Below are positions 25,120 through 32,344 of a DNA stretch of 34,574 nt, in pieces (position 1 is the first letter of the stretch; each line of letters opens with the position of its first letter). The translations under genes were made by a program, and so were the position numbers. The notes under the pieces were generated by a model. It made no database searches. It was not told the origin of the DNA and worked only from the letters and a program-made list of their open reading frames with translations. Source of the stretch: Rhodospirillaceae bacterium. Its GTDB lineage: Bacteria; Pseudomonadota; Alphaproteobacteria; Rhodospirillales; Rhodospirillaceae. Location: assembly GCA_019694335.1 (NCBI GenBank), contig JAIBCD010000032.1:1-34574 (forward strand). The letters run 5' to 3'.

Positions 25120-26555
25120 GGCGCGTGCTCCCCTTGATTTGCGGCGGGCGGCGCATAGCCCAATTCAAAATCGGACCTGAACTGGCGTTTGGGATCGTGC
25201 AGGTCGTAGGCCAGCGCACCGTCGATATAGACCTTCTCGGCGCGTGCATAAACGCTGAACGGGTCGCGATCCCAGACCACGACATCGGCCATCTTGCCGT
25301 TCACGAGCGAGCCGGTCTTGGCGTCGATGCCGAGCGCCTTGGCGGGATTGAGCGTGAGCCAGGTCCAGGCCTCGGCGTCGGAGATCTTGAGGCCCATGCG
25401 CCGCCCGGCCGCAACCGACCGCGCGACGTCCTGGTTTAGCCGCTGGTTGCCCACGTTGTCGTCGGAATGGATCATGGCGCAAGCGCCGGCGGCGTGGACC
25501 AGCGGAATGTTTTCCTCGATGCCGTCGAGGGATTCCATCTTGAAGCCCCACCAGTCGGCCCACATCGAGGCGCAGATGCCCTCCTTGGCGAGCAGGTCGC
25601 CGACCTTGTAGGCCTCGACCGCGTGGTGGAAAGCGGTGACGTGGTAGCCAAACTCCTTGGACATATCGATCACCTGCGCCATTTCGTCGGCGCGGTAGCA
25701 ATGCATGTGGATCAGGATCTCGCCGCGCAACGCTCCGGCCAAGGTTTCGAGCTGGAGATCGCGTTTCGGCGGCTTGTTCTCTTCTTCTTTTTTACCGGAC
25801 TCCGGCCCGCCTGATTTAAGCGGGGCGTTCTTCTTCGCCTCGTACTTGTCCCATTCCTCGCGGTAGTTCTGGGCCGCGATCCAGGCGCTGCGATAGCCCG
25901 CGAAATTGCCCATGCGCGTGGACGGCGAAGACCCCTTACCGCCGTAAACCCGCTTAGGGTTCTCACCGCAGGCCATTTTGAGCCCATACGGTGCGCCGGG
26001 GAATTTCATGCCCTGCACCGTGCGTGACCACACGTTCTTGATGGTCACCGAGCGCCCGCCGAACAGATTGGCCGAGCCCGGCAGGATCTGCATCACCGTC
26101 ACCCCGCCCGCGAGCGCGCGGACAAACGCAGGATCCTGGGGCCACACGCTGTGTTCCGCCCATACCTGGGCGGTGTTGGGATTGGTGGCTTCGTTGCCGT
26201 CGTCGTTGGCGTTGACCGACGGCACGGCGTAATCACCCAAGTGCGAATGTACGTCGATGATGCCGGGGGTGACGACCTTGCCCCTGCCGTCGATGATCTG
26301 TGCGCCCGCCGGCGGCGTGACATCGGGACCGACCGCCAGGATTTTCCCATCGGCCATGACAATGGTGGCGGAGGGATAGTAGGCGCCCGCGCCGGTGAAC
26401 AGCGCGGCGCCCGTGATCGCGGTCACCGGCGCGGCCGGCGCTTTATACGTCGAGGGATAGGGGTCTTTGAGATTCGGCGCGGGTGCTTTTTCGGCGGCGA
26501 TCGCCGGCACGGCCAACGCCGCACACAACCCACCCGACAAGATCCACTTGCGCAT
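25116..26555 (-). CDS. Secreted imidazolonepropionase-like amidohydrolase, metal site intact
   Basis: The product has 479 aa from ATG 26555. The signal peptide is MRKWILSGGLCAALAVPAIA, cleaved near AIAA. The metal-binding HxH (H103, H105) is in VVTPGIIDVHSHLG. Further ligands are seen in ILIHMHCYRADE, VTAFHHAVEAYK and AMIHSDDNVG, and the C-terminal strand motif is NGKMADVVVWDRDP. A charged insert (KKNAPLKSGGPESGKKEEE) sits mid-protein. The substrate is unknown; tandem pairs like this are often put down to peptide or dipeptide hydrolysis, but I cannot support that from sequence. It overlaps the following paralogue by 4 bp. The frame extends to 26621, but the ATG at 26555 has GGGGGTG upstream and starts the signal peptide. 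Confidence 0.9.
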   Translation of the reverse strand: MRKWILSGGLCAALAVPAIAAEKAPAPNLKDPYPSTYKAPAAPVTAITGAALFTGAGAYYPSATIVMADGKILAVGPDVTPPAGAQIIDGRGKVVTPGIIDVHSHLGDYAVPSVNANDDGNEATNPNTAQVWAEHSVWPQDPAFVRALAGGVTVMQILPGSANLFGGRSVTIKNVWSRTVQGMKFPGAPYGLKMACGENPKRVYGGKGSSPSTRMGNFAGYRSAWIAAQNYREEWDKYEAKKNAPLKSGGPESGKKEEENKPPKRDLQLETLAGALRGEILIHMHCYRADEMAQVIDMSKEFGYHVTAFHHAVEAYKVGDLLAKEGICASMWADWWGFKMESLDGIEENIPLVHAAGACAMIHSDDNVGNQRLNQDVARSVAAGRRMGLKISDAEAWTWLTLNPAKALGIDAKTGSLVNGKMADVVVWDRDPFSVYARAEKVYIDGALAYDLHDPKRQFRSDFELGYAPPAANQGEHAP

Positions 26556-26612
26556 GCCGCACCCCCTGTCTTGATGCGTGGAGCGTGGCACGCCGGCGTT
26601 CCGGCAGGCAAG

Positions 26613-26648
26613 CCGGAGCATTTTCCGTGGAAAATGCGACCGCTCCGG
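26613..26648 (-). terminator. Hairpin between pspF and the amidohydrolase pair
   Basis: Outer arms are CCGGA / TCCGG, and the inner arms GCATTTTCC / GGAAAATGC are a perfect 9-bp match. It sits 3 bp past the pspF stop (26652). There is no clear U-tract, so it may be a terminator or only an mRNA 3' stabiliser. Confidence 0.5.
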
Positions 26649-26651
26649 GGG

Positions 26652-27698
26652 CTAGAGGTCGCCCCGGTCGCGCGCGGGCAAGAGATTGTGTTTACGTAGC
26701 GTATTGCGGAACTGGTGGTAGCCGAGCCCCAGGCGCCGCGCCGCGACGCGCTGATTGTGCCGGGCCTCGCCAAGGGCGCGGGCCAGCAGATCGCTCTCGA
26801 ACGCCGCCACCGCGGATTTGAAGTCGTCGGGCAAGGCCTGCGTGGCGTGCACAACAGCCGCCGCCACGGCGATGGTCTCGGTGCCGCCGTTCTCGCGTTT
26901 CACGCCAGGGGCGTGCGTGGGGCGGAACGGCGATTCAAAGGGATCGAACTGTACCCGATCGATGGCTTTGGCCTCTTCAGGCCAGTGGGCAACCGCGCGC
27001 TCCACCACGTTCTTGAGTTCGCGCACATTGCCCGGCCACCGATAGGCGTCGAGCATGGCCTGGGCCGCGGCGGTGAATCCGGGAAACGCTTTCCACCCCA
27101 GATCCCCGGCCATCTCGCGGCCGAAATGATCGGCCAGCAGCATGACGTCGCCGCTGCGCGCCCGTAGCGGCGGCAGGGTCAACACATCGAAGGCCAGGCG
27201 GTCGAGCAAGTCCTCGCGGAAGCGTCCGGCTTCCGCTTCGCTGGGTAGGTCGCGGTTGGTGGCCGCCACCACGCGCACCGACACTTTCAGCGTGTCGGTG
27301 CCGCCGAGACGCTCGAACTCGCCGTACTCGATGGCGCGCAGGACTTTCTCCTGCACGGCCAGCCCGGCATTGCCGATTTCGTCCAGGAACAGGGTGCCGC
27401 CGTCGGCCAACTCGAAGCGGCCCTGGCGGCGTTTGGCGGCGCCGGTGAAGGCGCCTGGCTCGACCCCGAACAGTTCGGCTTCCAGCAGACTTTCGGGCAA
27501 GGCCGCGCAGTTGAATTTGATGAACGGGCCCGACCAGCGCCGCGACAGGAAGTGGACGCGGGCGGCGGACAACTCCTTGCCGGTGCCGCGCTCGCCGATG
27601 ATCAGGACCGGACGGTCAACCGGCGCCACCCGGGACAAATGGTCCAGATGCGCCAGGAAAACGGTAGATTCCCCCATCGGGGCCGGTAGGTCAGCCAC
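26652..27698 (-). CDS. pspF: Sigma-54 enhancer-binding activator, PspF type
   Basis: The product has 348 aa. As in E. coli PspF there is no N-terminal receiver or sensor domain. The AAA+ domain starts at once, with Walker A GERGTGKE (35-42), the sigma-54-contacting GAFTGA (82-87) and Walker B GTLFLDE (101-107). A C-terminal Fis-type helix-turn-helix is seen in NQRVAARRLGLGYHQFRNTL. It should activate the divergent psp operon and be held inactive by PspA. The start is GTG 27698, preceded by a strong GAGGGG; ATG 27677 is a less likely alternative. The gene is transcribed away from the psp operon and its own promoter probably overlaps the activator site. Confidence 0.92.
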   Translation of the reverse strand: MADLPAPMGESTVFLAHLDHLSRVAPVDRPVLIIGERGTGKELSAARVHFLSRRWSGPFIKFNCAALPESLLEAELFGVEPGAFTGAAKRRQGRFELADGGTLFLDEIGNAGLAVQEKVLRAIEYGEFERLGGTDTLKVSVRVVAATNRDLPSEAEAGRFREDLLDRLAFDVLTLPPLRARSGDVMLLADHFGREMAGDLGWKAFPGFTAAAQAMLDAYRWPGNVRELKNVVERAVAHWPEEAKAIDRVQFDPFESPFRPTHAPGVKRENGGTETIAVAAAVVHATQALPDDFKSAVAAFESDLLARALGEARHNQRVAARRLGLGYHQFRNTLRKHNLLPARDRGDL

Positions 27699-27726
27699 GT
27701 TCCCCTCGCCGCCCTATTGATTGGGC

Positions 27727-27767
27727 GTGATCGCCTCGGAAAACCGGTTTCCACTTTTCCGGATCAC
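27727..27767 (-). repeat. Dispersed palindromic repeat, copy C
   Basis: Core arms CGGAAAA (27737-27743) and TTTTCCG (27755-27761) lie inside a longer inverted repeat with outer arms GTGATC (27727-27732) and GATCAC (27762-27767). It is the same family as the copies at 13191 and 21463, inverted, and sits just upstream of the pspF start codon. Confidence 0.8.
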
Positions 27768-27771
27768 GCTG

Positions 27772-27808
27772 CGCTAAGTTTTTTTGGAATATTGCACTTG
27801 TTAGCGAA
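27772..27808. promoter_or_regulatory. Candidate PspF enhancer sites (UAS)
   Basis: CGCTAA (27772-27777) and GTTAGCGAA (27800-27808) form an inverted pair about 75-110 bp upstream of the sigma-54 promoter. GTTAGCGAA is the exact complement of the TTCGCTAAC that I recall from the E. coli pspA enhancer. The assignment rests on that memory and on position. Confidence 0.5.
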
Positions 27809-27816
27809 ATCGACAA
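27788..27816 (-). promoter_or_regulatory. Candidate sigma-70-type promoter of pspF
   Basis: On the minus strand, TTGTCG (27816-27811) and AATATT (27793-27788) are separated by 17 bp. The spacer contains the candidate enhancer GTTAGCGAA, which would let PspF repress its own gene, as in E. coli. Confidence 0.45.
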
Positions 27817-27852
27817 TCCAATCCGGCGGCAACCTTTATATGATTTGTTTTA

Positions 27853-27865
27853 TATCAATGGCTTA
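27853..27865 (+). promoter_or_regulatory. IHF-binding site
   Basis: TATCAATGGCTTA fits the IHF consensus WATCAANNNNTTR at every fixed base. It lies between the candidate enhancer and the sigma-54 promoter, where DNA bending is needed. Confidence 0.65.
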
Positions 27866-27880
27866 GAGGAAAATTTCGGT

Positions 27881-27896
27881 TGGCACGCCCCTTGCT
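27881..27896 (+). promoter_or_regulatory. Sigma-54 (-24/-12) promoter of the psp operon
   Basis: TGGCACGCCCCTTGCT matches the consensus TGGCACG-N4-TTGCW completely. The expected start of transcription is near 27907, which leaves a leader of roughly 48 nt before the first small gene. Confidence 0.93.
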
Positions 27897-27954
27897 CTTA
27901 TAGGGCCAAGAGCCCGGGTTGGCTGGGCCGCAATCTGAATACGGAGATACGACC

Positions 27955-28050
27955 ATGCTGAAGCTTTCCCCCCTCAATACCTCGGTTTTTGAAATCTGCG
28001 TGCTGCTGCTTGTCGCGGTCACCACGCTTGCCATGTTCCCCGGGGCCTAA
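27955..28050 (+). CDS. 31-residue membrane micro-protein, first gene of the psp operon
   Basis: An ATG at 27955 with GGAG 8 nt upstream opens 31 codons ending in TAA (28048-28050). The peptide begins MLKLSPLNTSVFEI, has one hydrophobic helix (CVLLLVAVTTLAMF, about 15-28) and ends PGA. It is the first coding sequence downstream of the sigma-54 promoter and stands 63 bp before pspA. I do not recognise it as PspD, PspE or PspG. A short single-helix protein co-induced with PspA/B/C could tune the membrane sensor or stress signal. The coding claim rests on the ribosome-binding site, the hydrophobic helix and its place in the operon. Confidence 0.72.
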   Translation: MLKLSPLNTSVFEICVLLLVAVTTLAMFPGA

Positions 28051-28113
28051 ACCCCGGATATCACCCTCTCACCCCAGCAGCCGCGACACGCGGCCCCTCA
28101 CGCGGAGTTTTCC

Positions 28114-28791
28114 ATGGGTATCTTTTCCCGCCTGACCGACATCGTGAATTCCAACATCACCGCGCTCCTCGATAAAGCCGAGGATCCGACCAAGATGATC
28201 CGCCTGATCGTTCAGGAGATGGAAGACACGCTGGTGGAGGTACGCTCCGACGCCGCGCGCCTGATCGCCGACCGCAAGGAGATCAAACGCCGCCTGGGCC
28301 GCCTCGCCGAAGCTCAATCCGAATGGCAGAAGCGCGCCGAACTCGCGCTCACCAAGGACCGCGAGGACCTGGCGCGCGCGGCGCTGGTCGAGAAGGCCAA
28401 GATCGCCGAACTCGTCGCCACCATGGAAGCCGACGACGCCGACCTCAAGGAACGCATGGGCCATCTCGACGAGGACATCGTGCGCCTTCAGGCCAAGCTG
28501 GTGGAAGCCAAGGCCAAGCAGGCGGCGCTGATGGCCCGCGCCCAGAGCGCCAACGCCCGCCTCGCGATCCGCGAACAGCTCTATGACGGCCGCGTCGACA
28601 ACGCCGTCGCCCGCTTCGACTACATGGAAAAGAAACTGGACGAGATCGATGGCCGGGTGGAAGCTTTCGACATGGGGCGCGGCGCCAAGACGTTGGCCGA
28701 CGAGATCGCCGATCTCGAAGCCCAGACCAAGATCGAGGACGAACTCGCCCAACTCAAGGCGGGCGTCGGCAACAAGCCTGCCAAGGCATAG
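28114..28791 (+). CDS. pspA: Phage shock protein A
   Basis: The product has 225 aa, almost the E. coli length. The N-terminal amphipathic helix MGIFSRLTDIVNSNITALL inserts in stressed membranes. The rest is a long PspA/Vipp1 (ESCRT-III-like) coiled coil, with ALLDKAEDPTKMIRLIVQEM as the family signature and long charged helices to about 205. It binds and inhibits PspF and forms scaffolds that protect the inner membrane. GGAG lies just upstream of ATG 28114. It is the second gene of the sigma-54 operon and is followed by pspB after 58 bp. Confidence 0.97.
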   Translation: MGIFSRLTDIVNSNITALLDKAEDPTKMIRLIVQEMEDTLVEVRSDAARLIADRKEIKRRLGRLAEAQSEWQKRAELALTKDREDLARAALVEKAKIAELVATMEADDADLKERMGHLDEDIVRLQAKLVEAKAKQAALMARAQSANARLAIREQLYDGRVDNAVARFDYMEKKLDEIDGRVEAFDMGRGAKTLADEIADLEAQTKIEDELAQLKAGVGNKPAKA

Positions 28792-28849
28792 ATGACGCCG
28801 CAAACGGCGTACACGATGTTTGAAGAGTTGGGGAAGAGGGAGTTTTTCG

Positions 28850-29101
28850 GTGGACATGACCGAAGTCATGGTGGCGTTCCTGGGCGTGGTCAAACTCGCG
28901 ACCATCTTCGCCTTCGTGCTCGCCATCATCTGGATCCGGCACCGCTACGGCACGCGCAAGCGTGAAGCCGGAATCCTGCTGGAGCAGGAACAGGACACGC
29001 TGGCCCAACTCTCGCGGACAGCGGACAAGATGGAACAAAGGCTGGAGACGCTCGAGAAGATCCTCGACGCCGAACATCCCAAGTGGAAGGAACGCACCTG
29101 A
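28850..29101 (+). CDS. pspB: Phage shock protein B (membrane sensor)
   Basis: The product has 83 aa from GTG 28850, which is preceded by a strong GAGGGAG; ATG 28856 is an alternative that sits too far from it. One N-terminal membrane helix (VVKLATIFAFVLAIIWI) is followed by a basic RHRYGTRKR and a charged coiled coil ending ETLEKILDAEHPKWKERT. PspB with PspC relays membrane stress to PspA. Its stop overlaps the pspC ATG by 1 bp (TGATG). A close paralogue follows pspC. Confidence 0.92.
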   Translation: MDMTEVMVAFLGVVKLATIFAFVLAIIWIRHRYGTRKREAGILLEQEQDTLAQLSRTADKMEQRLETLEKILDAEHPKWKERT

Positions 29102-29469
29102 TGCGCCGCGGCCGTAAATTCTACCTCGACAAGCAGAACGCCAAGATCGCCGGCGTCTGCGCGGGCCTCGCCGATTACCTCGAGTGGGATCTCAAGTTCG
29201 TGCGCATCCTGTGGGTGATCGCGACCATCCTGTGGTCGCCGGTGATGATCACCGCCTATGTCGTGATCGCCTGGCTGGTGGACCCGAAGCCGGACGTGGG
29301 CTTCGCCAGCGCCAGCCCCTCGGCCCCCTGGCCCACGGATCCCGCCGCGCCGCGCCGGCGCCTGGTGGACGTACGCGACCGCTTCTACCGCCTCGAAGAC
29401 CGTCTTCAGTCGTTGGAAAGAGTGGTAACTTCGCCCGCCTACCGGATCGACCGGGAGCTGAAGGCCTGA
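29101..29469 (+). CDS. pspC: Phage shock protein C
   Basis: The product has 122 aa from ATG 29101. The PspC domain covers about 5-62: FYLDKQNAKIAGVCAGLADY, then DLKFVRILWVIATILW and a membrane helix around 39-60 (PVMITAYVVIAWLV). After a Pro/Ala-rich linker comes a C-terminal helix VRDRFYRLEDRLQSLERVV, as in PspC proteins that contact PspB or PspA. It overlaps pspB by 1 bp and is followed 69 bp later by the second pspB-like gene. Confidence 0.94.
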   Translation: MRRGRKFYLDKQNAKIAGVCAGLADYLEWDLKFVRILWVIATILWSPVMITAYVVIAWLVDPKPDVGFASASPSAPWPTDPAAPRRRLVDVRDRFYRLEDRLQSLERVVTSPAYRIDRELKA

Positions 29470-29538
29470 ATTCTTGAGGGCCTGAATTTTAGAGGGGACG
29501 CGCGGCATCTGCCCGCGCGCGGATGAGAGACCGGCATC

Positions 29539-29781
29539 ATGAGTGAGATGATCTTCGTCCCGTCGATCTTGTTCCTGGTGATCGTCGTCCCTCTTTGGCT
29601 GATCCTGAACTATCTGACTCAGGCCCGGCGCGAGAGGATGGGGCTGCGGGAGCCCTCCTCGCCGGAGGAGCAGGAACTCATGACCCGGATGGTCACGCTG
29701 CTCGAAAAGATGGAAGGCCGGATCGGCACCCTGGAGAAGATCCTGGATGCCGAGAACCCCCGGTGGCGAGAACGCCAGTAA
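29539..29781 (+). CDS. Second PspB-like membrane protein
   Basis: The product has 80 aa. An N-terminal membrane helix (VPSILFLVIVVPLWLILNYL) is followed by a charged coiled coil ending GTLEKILDAENPRWRERQ. That tail matches the PspB tail (ETLEKILDAEHPKWKERT) position by position, so this is a PspB duplicate placed after pspC. The membrane helix itself has diverged strongly. It starts at ATG 29539, after a small GC-rich hairpin. It may form mixed complexes with PspB or supply a second input to PspC. Confidence 0.88.
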   Translation: MSEMIFVPSILFLVIVVPLWLILNYLTQARRERMGLREPSSPEEQELMTRMVTLLEKMEGRIGTLEKILDAENPRWRERQ

Positions 29782-29986
29782 GTCTCTCTCCGATTTAGGG
29801 TTGTCTCCTCCCCGCGAACCGCACAACCGGCGATTAACGGTTGACGCCGAAACTACTATCCATGAATGTTACCGGCCGCTTCGCGGAATGGTTGCTTTGC
29901 GCCCGGACGTGTCCTGGGTACTACCGGTTGGGCCGGGACCAGGCGGAACCACGGCGCGGGGATCAAGCCCCCTAGGACGAGACGCG

Positions 29987-30913
29987 TTGAAAAAATTCGA
30001 TAAAGACCGGCTCGGCGAAATCGATATCTATCTCGGCGAACCCAACGAACAGGTGCGCGAGAGCATGCGCGCCATGATGCGCGGCGAGGGTTTGCGCAGG
30101 ACGCGTACCTTCGCGCGTATGGACGACCTCCTCAATGCCATCAAGGAAGCCCCGCCCGACATTCTGATCGCGGCCGACGACCTCGACGCCACCCTGTTCG
30201 ACATGGTCCGCGACGTCCGGCACTTCAAGATCGGCCGCAACCCGTTCATCTTCATCACGCTGATGGTAAAGGCCGACAGCGACGACACGGTGAAAAAGGC
30301 CGTGCTCGCGGGCGCCGACGACGTGATGATCAAGCCGGTGGCGCCGGGCAAGATGCTCGACCGCATCGCGCACCTGACCATGAACCGCTCGCCGTTCATC
30401 GTCACCACCGACTATGTCGGGCCGGAGCGCCGCAAATCCGGCGACACCCGCCCCTCCAAGATCAAGCTGCTCACCGTGGTCAACAGCCTCAAGGCCAAGG
30501 TCGAGGGCAACCGCATGAGCATGGCCGAACTTGGCCGCGCGGTGGAAAATTGCATGAACGACGTCATGGCCGCGCGCCTCGACAGCCACGGCCTCAAGCT
30601 GGGCTGGATCTGCAATCTGATCCTCAAGGCCTATGAGGAAAAGCGCATCGACAAGGAACTCGAGGAACGGCTGATCATCCTGGTCAGCGTGCTCGAGGAC
30701 GCGGCGCGCACCGCGCGCGTGCTGGGCGAACCCGAGCTGGCGCAGATCTGCACCCAGATGGCCCGCCAGGTCGAGGAAATGGCCGAGAACTACGAGAATC
30801 CGACCGACGCCCAGCAAGGCACCATCCGGAAGCTCACCAAGGCCTTCGAACTCGCCAAGAACGCCAAGGCCGCCAGCACGGCGGGCGATACGCCACAGGC
30901 CGCCGCGAGCTGA
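29987..30913 (+). CDS. Pseudo-receiver response-regulator-like protein 1
   Basis: The product has 308 aa from TTG 29987, preceded by AGGACGAG. The frame is open from 29747, but alignment with the next gene puts the domain start here. An N-terminal receiver-like domain (about 10-130) has GEPN where receivers have the acidic DD pair, IAADDLD at the phospho-Asp strand, FITLM, and the conserved lysine in DDVMIKPV. Then come the linker FIVTTDYVGPERRK and a helical C-terminal domain of unknown type (about 150-300; EERLIILVSVLEDAARTA). A TTGACG (29841-29846) upstream may be a -35 element. It may signal without normal phosphotransfer. Confidence 0.78.
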   Translation: MKKFDKDRLGEIDIYLGEPNEQVRESMRAMMRGEGLRRTRTFARMDDLLNAIKEAPPDILIAADDLDATLFDMVRDVRHFKIGRNPFIFITLMVKADSDDTVKKAVLAGADDVMIKPVAPGKMLDRIAHLTMNRSPFIVTTDYVGPERRKSGDTRPSKIKLLTVVNSLKAKVEGNRMSMAELGRAVENCMNDVMAARLDSHGLKLGWICNLILKAYEEKRIDKELEERLIILVSVLEDAARTARVLGEPELAQICTQMARQVEEMAENYENPTDAQQGTIRKLTKAFELAKNAKAASTAGDTPQAAAS

Positions 30914-31078
30914 TGCCGATGCATTGAGTCGTGCTCGGCCTTGCCGGTGAGCCGCGGCATACCGGACGATTCATCACCTTGAAAAAGCTGACTGATCTTC
31001 CGCGCGGTTGCGCCCGCCCGGGGGATGGTCAATGATTGACCGTGTCGTTTCGTGCCCTATCGCTGACCCGCACACCTC

Positions 31079-32038
31079 ATGCCGCCGCGTCTCAATCAGG
31101 ATACCCTGCGTAAGGCGACCGTCTACATCGGCGAGAAGAACTATTACGAGCGCCAGCAGTTGCGGGATCAGTTCCTCGCCCAGGGCCTGAAGCAGATCGT
31201 CTGCCACGCCACGCTGGACGCGTTGCGCGAGATGCTGTTCGAAACGCCGCCCGACCTGCTCGTGCTGGCCGCCGACTTCGATCCCGGCGTGTTCGATTTC
31301 ATCAAGGAAATCCGCATGCAGCGGGTGGGCGAAAACCCGTTCATGCTGATCAGCATGATGGTGGCGCCGACCCAGGGACAGGCCTTGAGCCGCGCCGTGG
31401 AAGCCGGCGTCGACGACATCATCATCAAGCCGATCTCGGCCGAGCGTGTGCAGGAACGTTTGCGCCTTGTGACGTTTCACCGCCGGCCGTTCATCGTCAC
31501 CGACGGCTATGTCGGCCCCGAGCGCAAGAGCGAGGAGCCCAGGGTCGCCGGCGTTCGGCGCATTCCCGTGGTCAACACGCTGCTTGAAAAGGTCAACGGC
31601 CGCGAGATGGACAAGCTCGCGTTGAAGGCCGCGGTCGAGGGTTCGCTACAGAAAGTGCTGCAGGCGCAGCTCGACTCCCAAAGCTTCCGTCTGGGCGAGG
31701 TGTGCGAGCGGCTGGTGAACGCCTACGACACCGGCGCCATCAACGACAGCGTGCAGAACGACCTGTTCACGTTGGGCGACGTGCTCAAGGACGCCTCGGC
31801 TTTGGCCGAGCGGCTCAAGGATACGCAGCTCTCGTCCCTGTGCGTGAACCTGGCCGAGAACGTCAACGCCATCGCCGAACACTACGAGTATCCGACCTCC
31901 AGCGAGATCGACCTGATCCGGAAAATCACCCAGGCGTTCAAGATGGCGATGAATGCGCCTGGGGCTGGAGCCCAGACGGGCGCTCAACCCGAAGCCGCCG
32001 GCCAGCCGGAAGCGCTCGACCTCAGCCAGTACCAATGA
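31079..32038 (+). CDS. Pseudo-receiver response-regulator-like protein 2
   Basis: The product has 319 aa and is a paralogue of the preceding gene along its length. The receiver-like domain has GEKN in place of the acidic pair, VLAADFD, MLISMM and the lysine in DDIIIKPIS. The linker FIVTDGYVGPERK is shared, and so is the C-terminal helical domain (QNDLFTLGDVLKDASALAERL; NAIAEHYEYPTSSEIDLIRK). The C-terminal tail is Ala/Gln/Pro-rich. The start ATG 31079 has no good ribosome-binding site. No output HTH, GGDEF or kinase domain is present in either copy. The two genes are 165 bp apart and follow the psp operon on the same strand. Confidence 0.8.
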   Translation: MPPRLNQDTLRKATVYIGEKNYYERQQLRDQFLAQGLKQIVCHATLDALREMLFETPPDLLVLAADFDPGVFDFIKEIRMQRVGENPFMLISMMVAPTQGQALSRAVEAGVDDIIIKPISAERVQERLRLVTFHRRPFIVTDGYVGPERKSEEPRVAGVRRIPVVNTLLEKVNGREMDKLALKAAVEGSLQKVLQAQLDSQSFRLGEVCERLVNAYDTGAINDSVQNDLFTLGDVLKDASALAERLKDTQLSSLCVNLAENVNAIAEHYEYPTSSEIDLIRKITQAFKMAMNAPGAGAQTGAQPEAAGQPEALDLSQYQ

Positions 32039-32053
32039 GCCGGAAGGCCGCCG

Positions 32054-32344
32054 TTAGGCGTGCCAGTTATTGACCAGGAACTGCGAGACTTCGGGCTTGA
32101 TGTTGTACCAGCGGGCGTCGTTCTTGCTGGCGTCCACGACCACCAGCTTGTCGTCCATGTTCATCGCCGCCCAGATCTTGGAGCCGACAAACGCCGCGTC
32201 GAGCTCGCCGTGGAGATAGAACACATTGCGATTGATTCGCGCCCAGACGCAGCCGAAGGCCTCGATGACCTCCTGAATTCGTTCGTCGCCCCTTTCCGGG
32301 CGAAGCAGTTCGTAGGCCACAAAGATATTACGCGCCTGGGTCAT
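32054..32344 (-). CDS. Small Cas2-fold-like (SinR/VapD-like) protein
   Basis: The product has 96 aa from ATG 32344, which has GAGG just upstream; the longer frame to 32425 lacks support. The pattern NIFVAYELLRPERGDERIQEVIEAFG, then INRNVFYLHG, a helix with AAFVGSKIWAAMNMDDKLVVVDAS, resembles the ferredoxin-like fold of stand-alone Cas2/SinR-like proteins. Those show 'YDL..pg.y..l...i..lG', a strand, and 'D.nD.llV'. No cas genes or repeats are nearby, so this is not a CRISPR system. The function is unknown. It is convergent with the pseudo-receiver gene, with a 15-bp gap. Confidence 0.6.
   Translation of the reverse strand: MTQARNIFVAYELLRPERGDERIQEVIEAFGCVWARINRNVFYLHGELDAAFVGSKIWAAMNMDDKLVVVDASKNDARWYNIKPEVSQFLVNNWHA

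Noticed and set aside
26586-26600. TGGCACG followed by CCGGCGTTCC as a second sigma-54 promoter
   Set aside because: The -12 element lacks TTGC at the right distance, and it points the wrong way relative to the flanking minus-strand genes.
32054-32344. Part of a CRISPR-Cas system
   Set aside because: Only a Cas2-like fold is suggested; there are no direct repeats with spacers and no other cas-like genes in the window.
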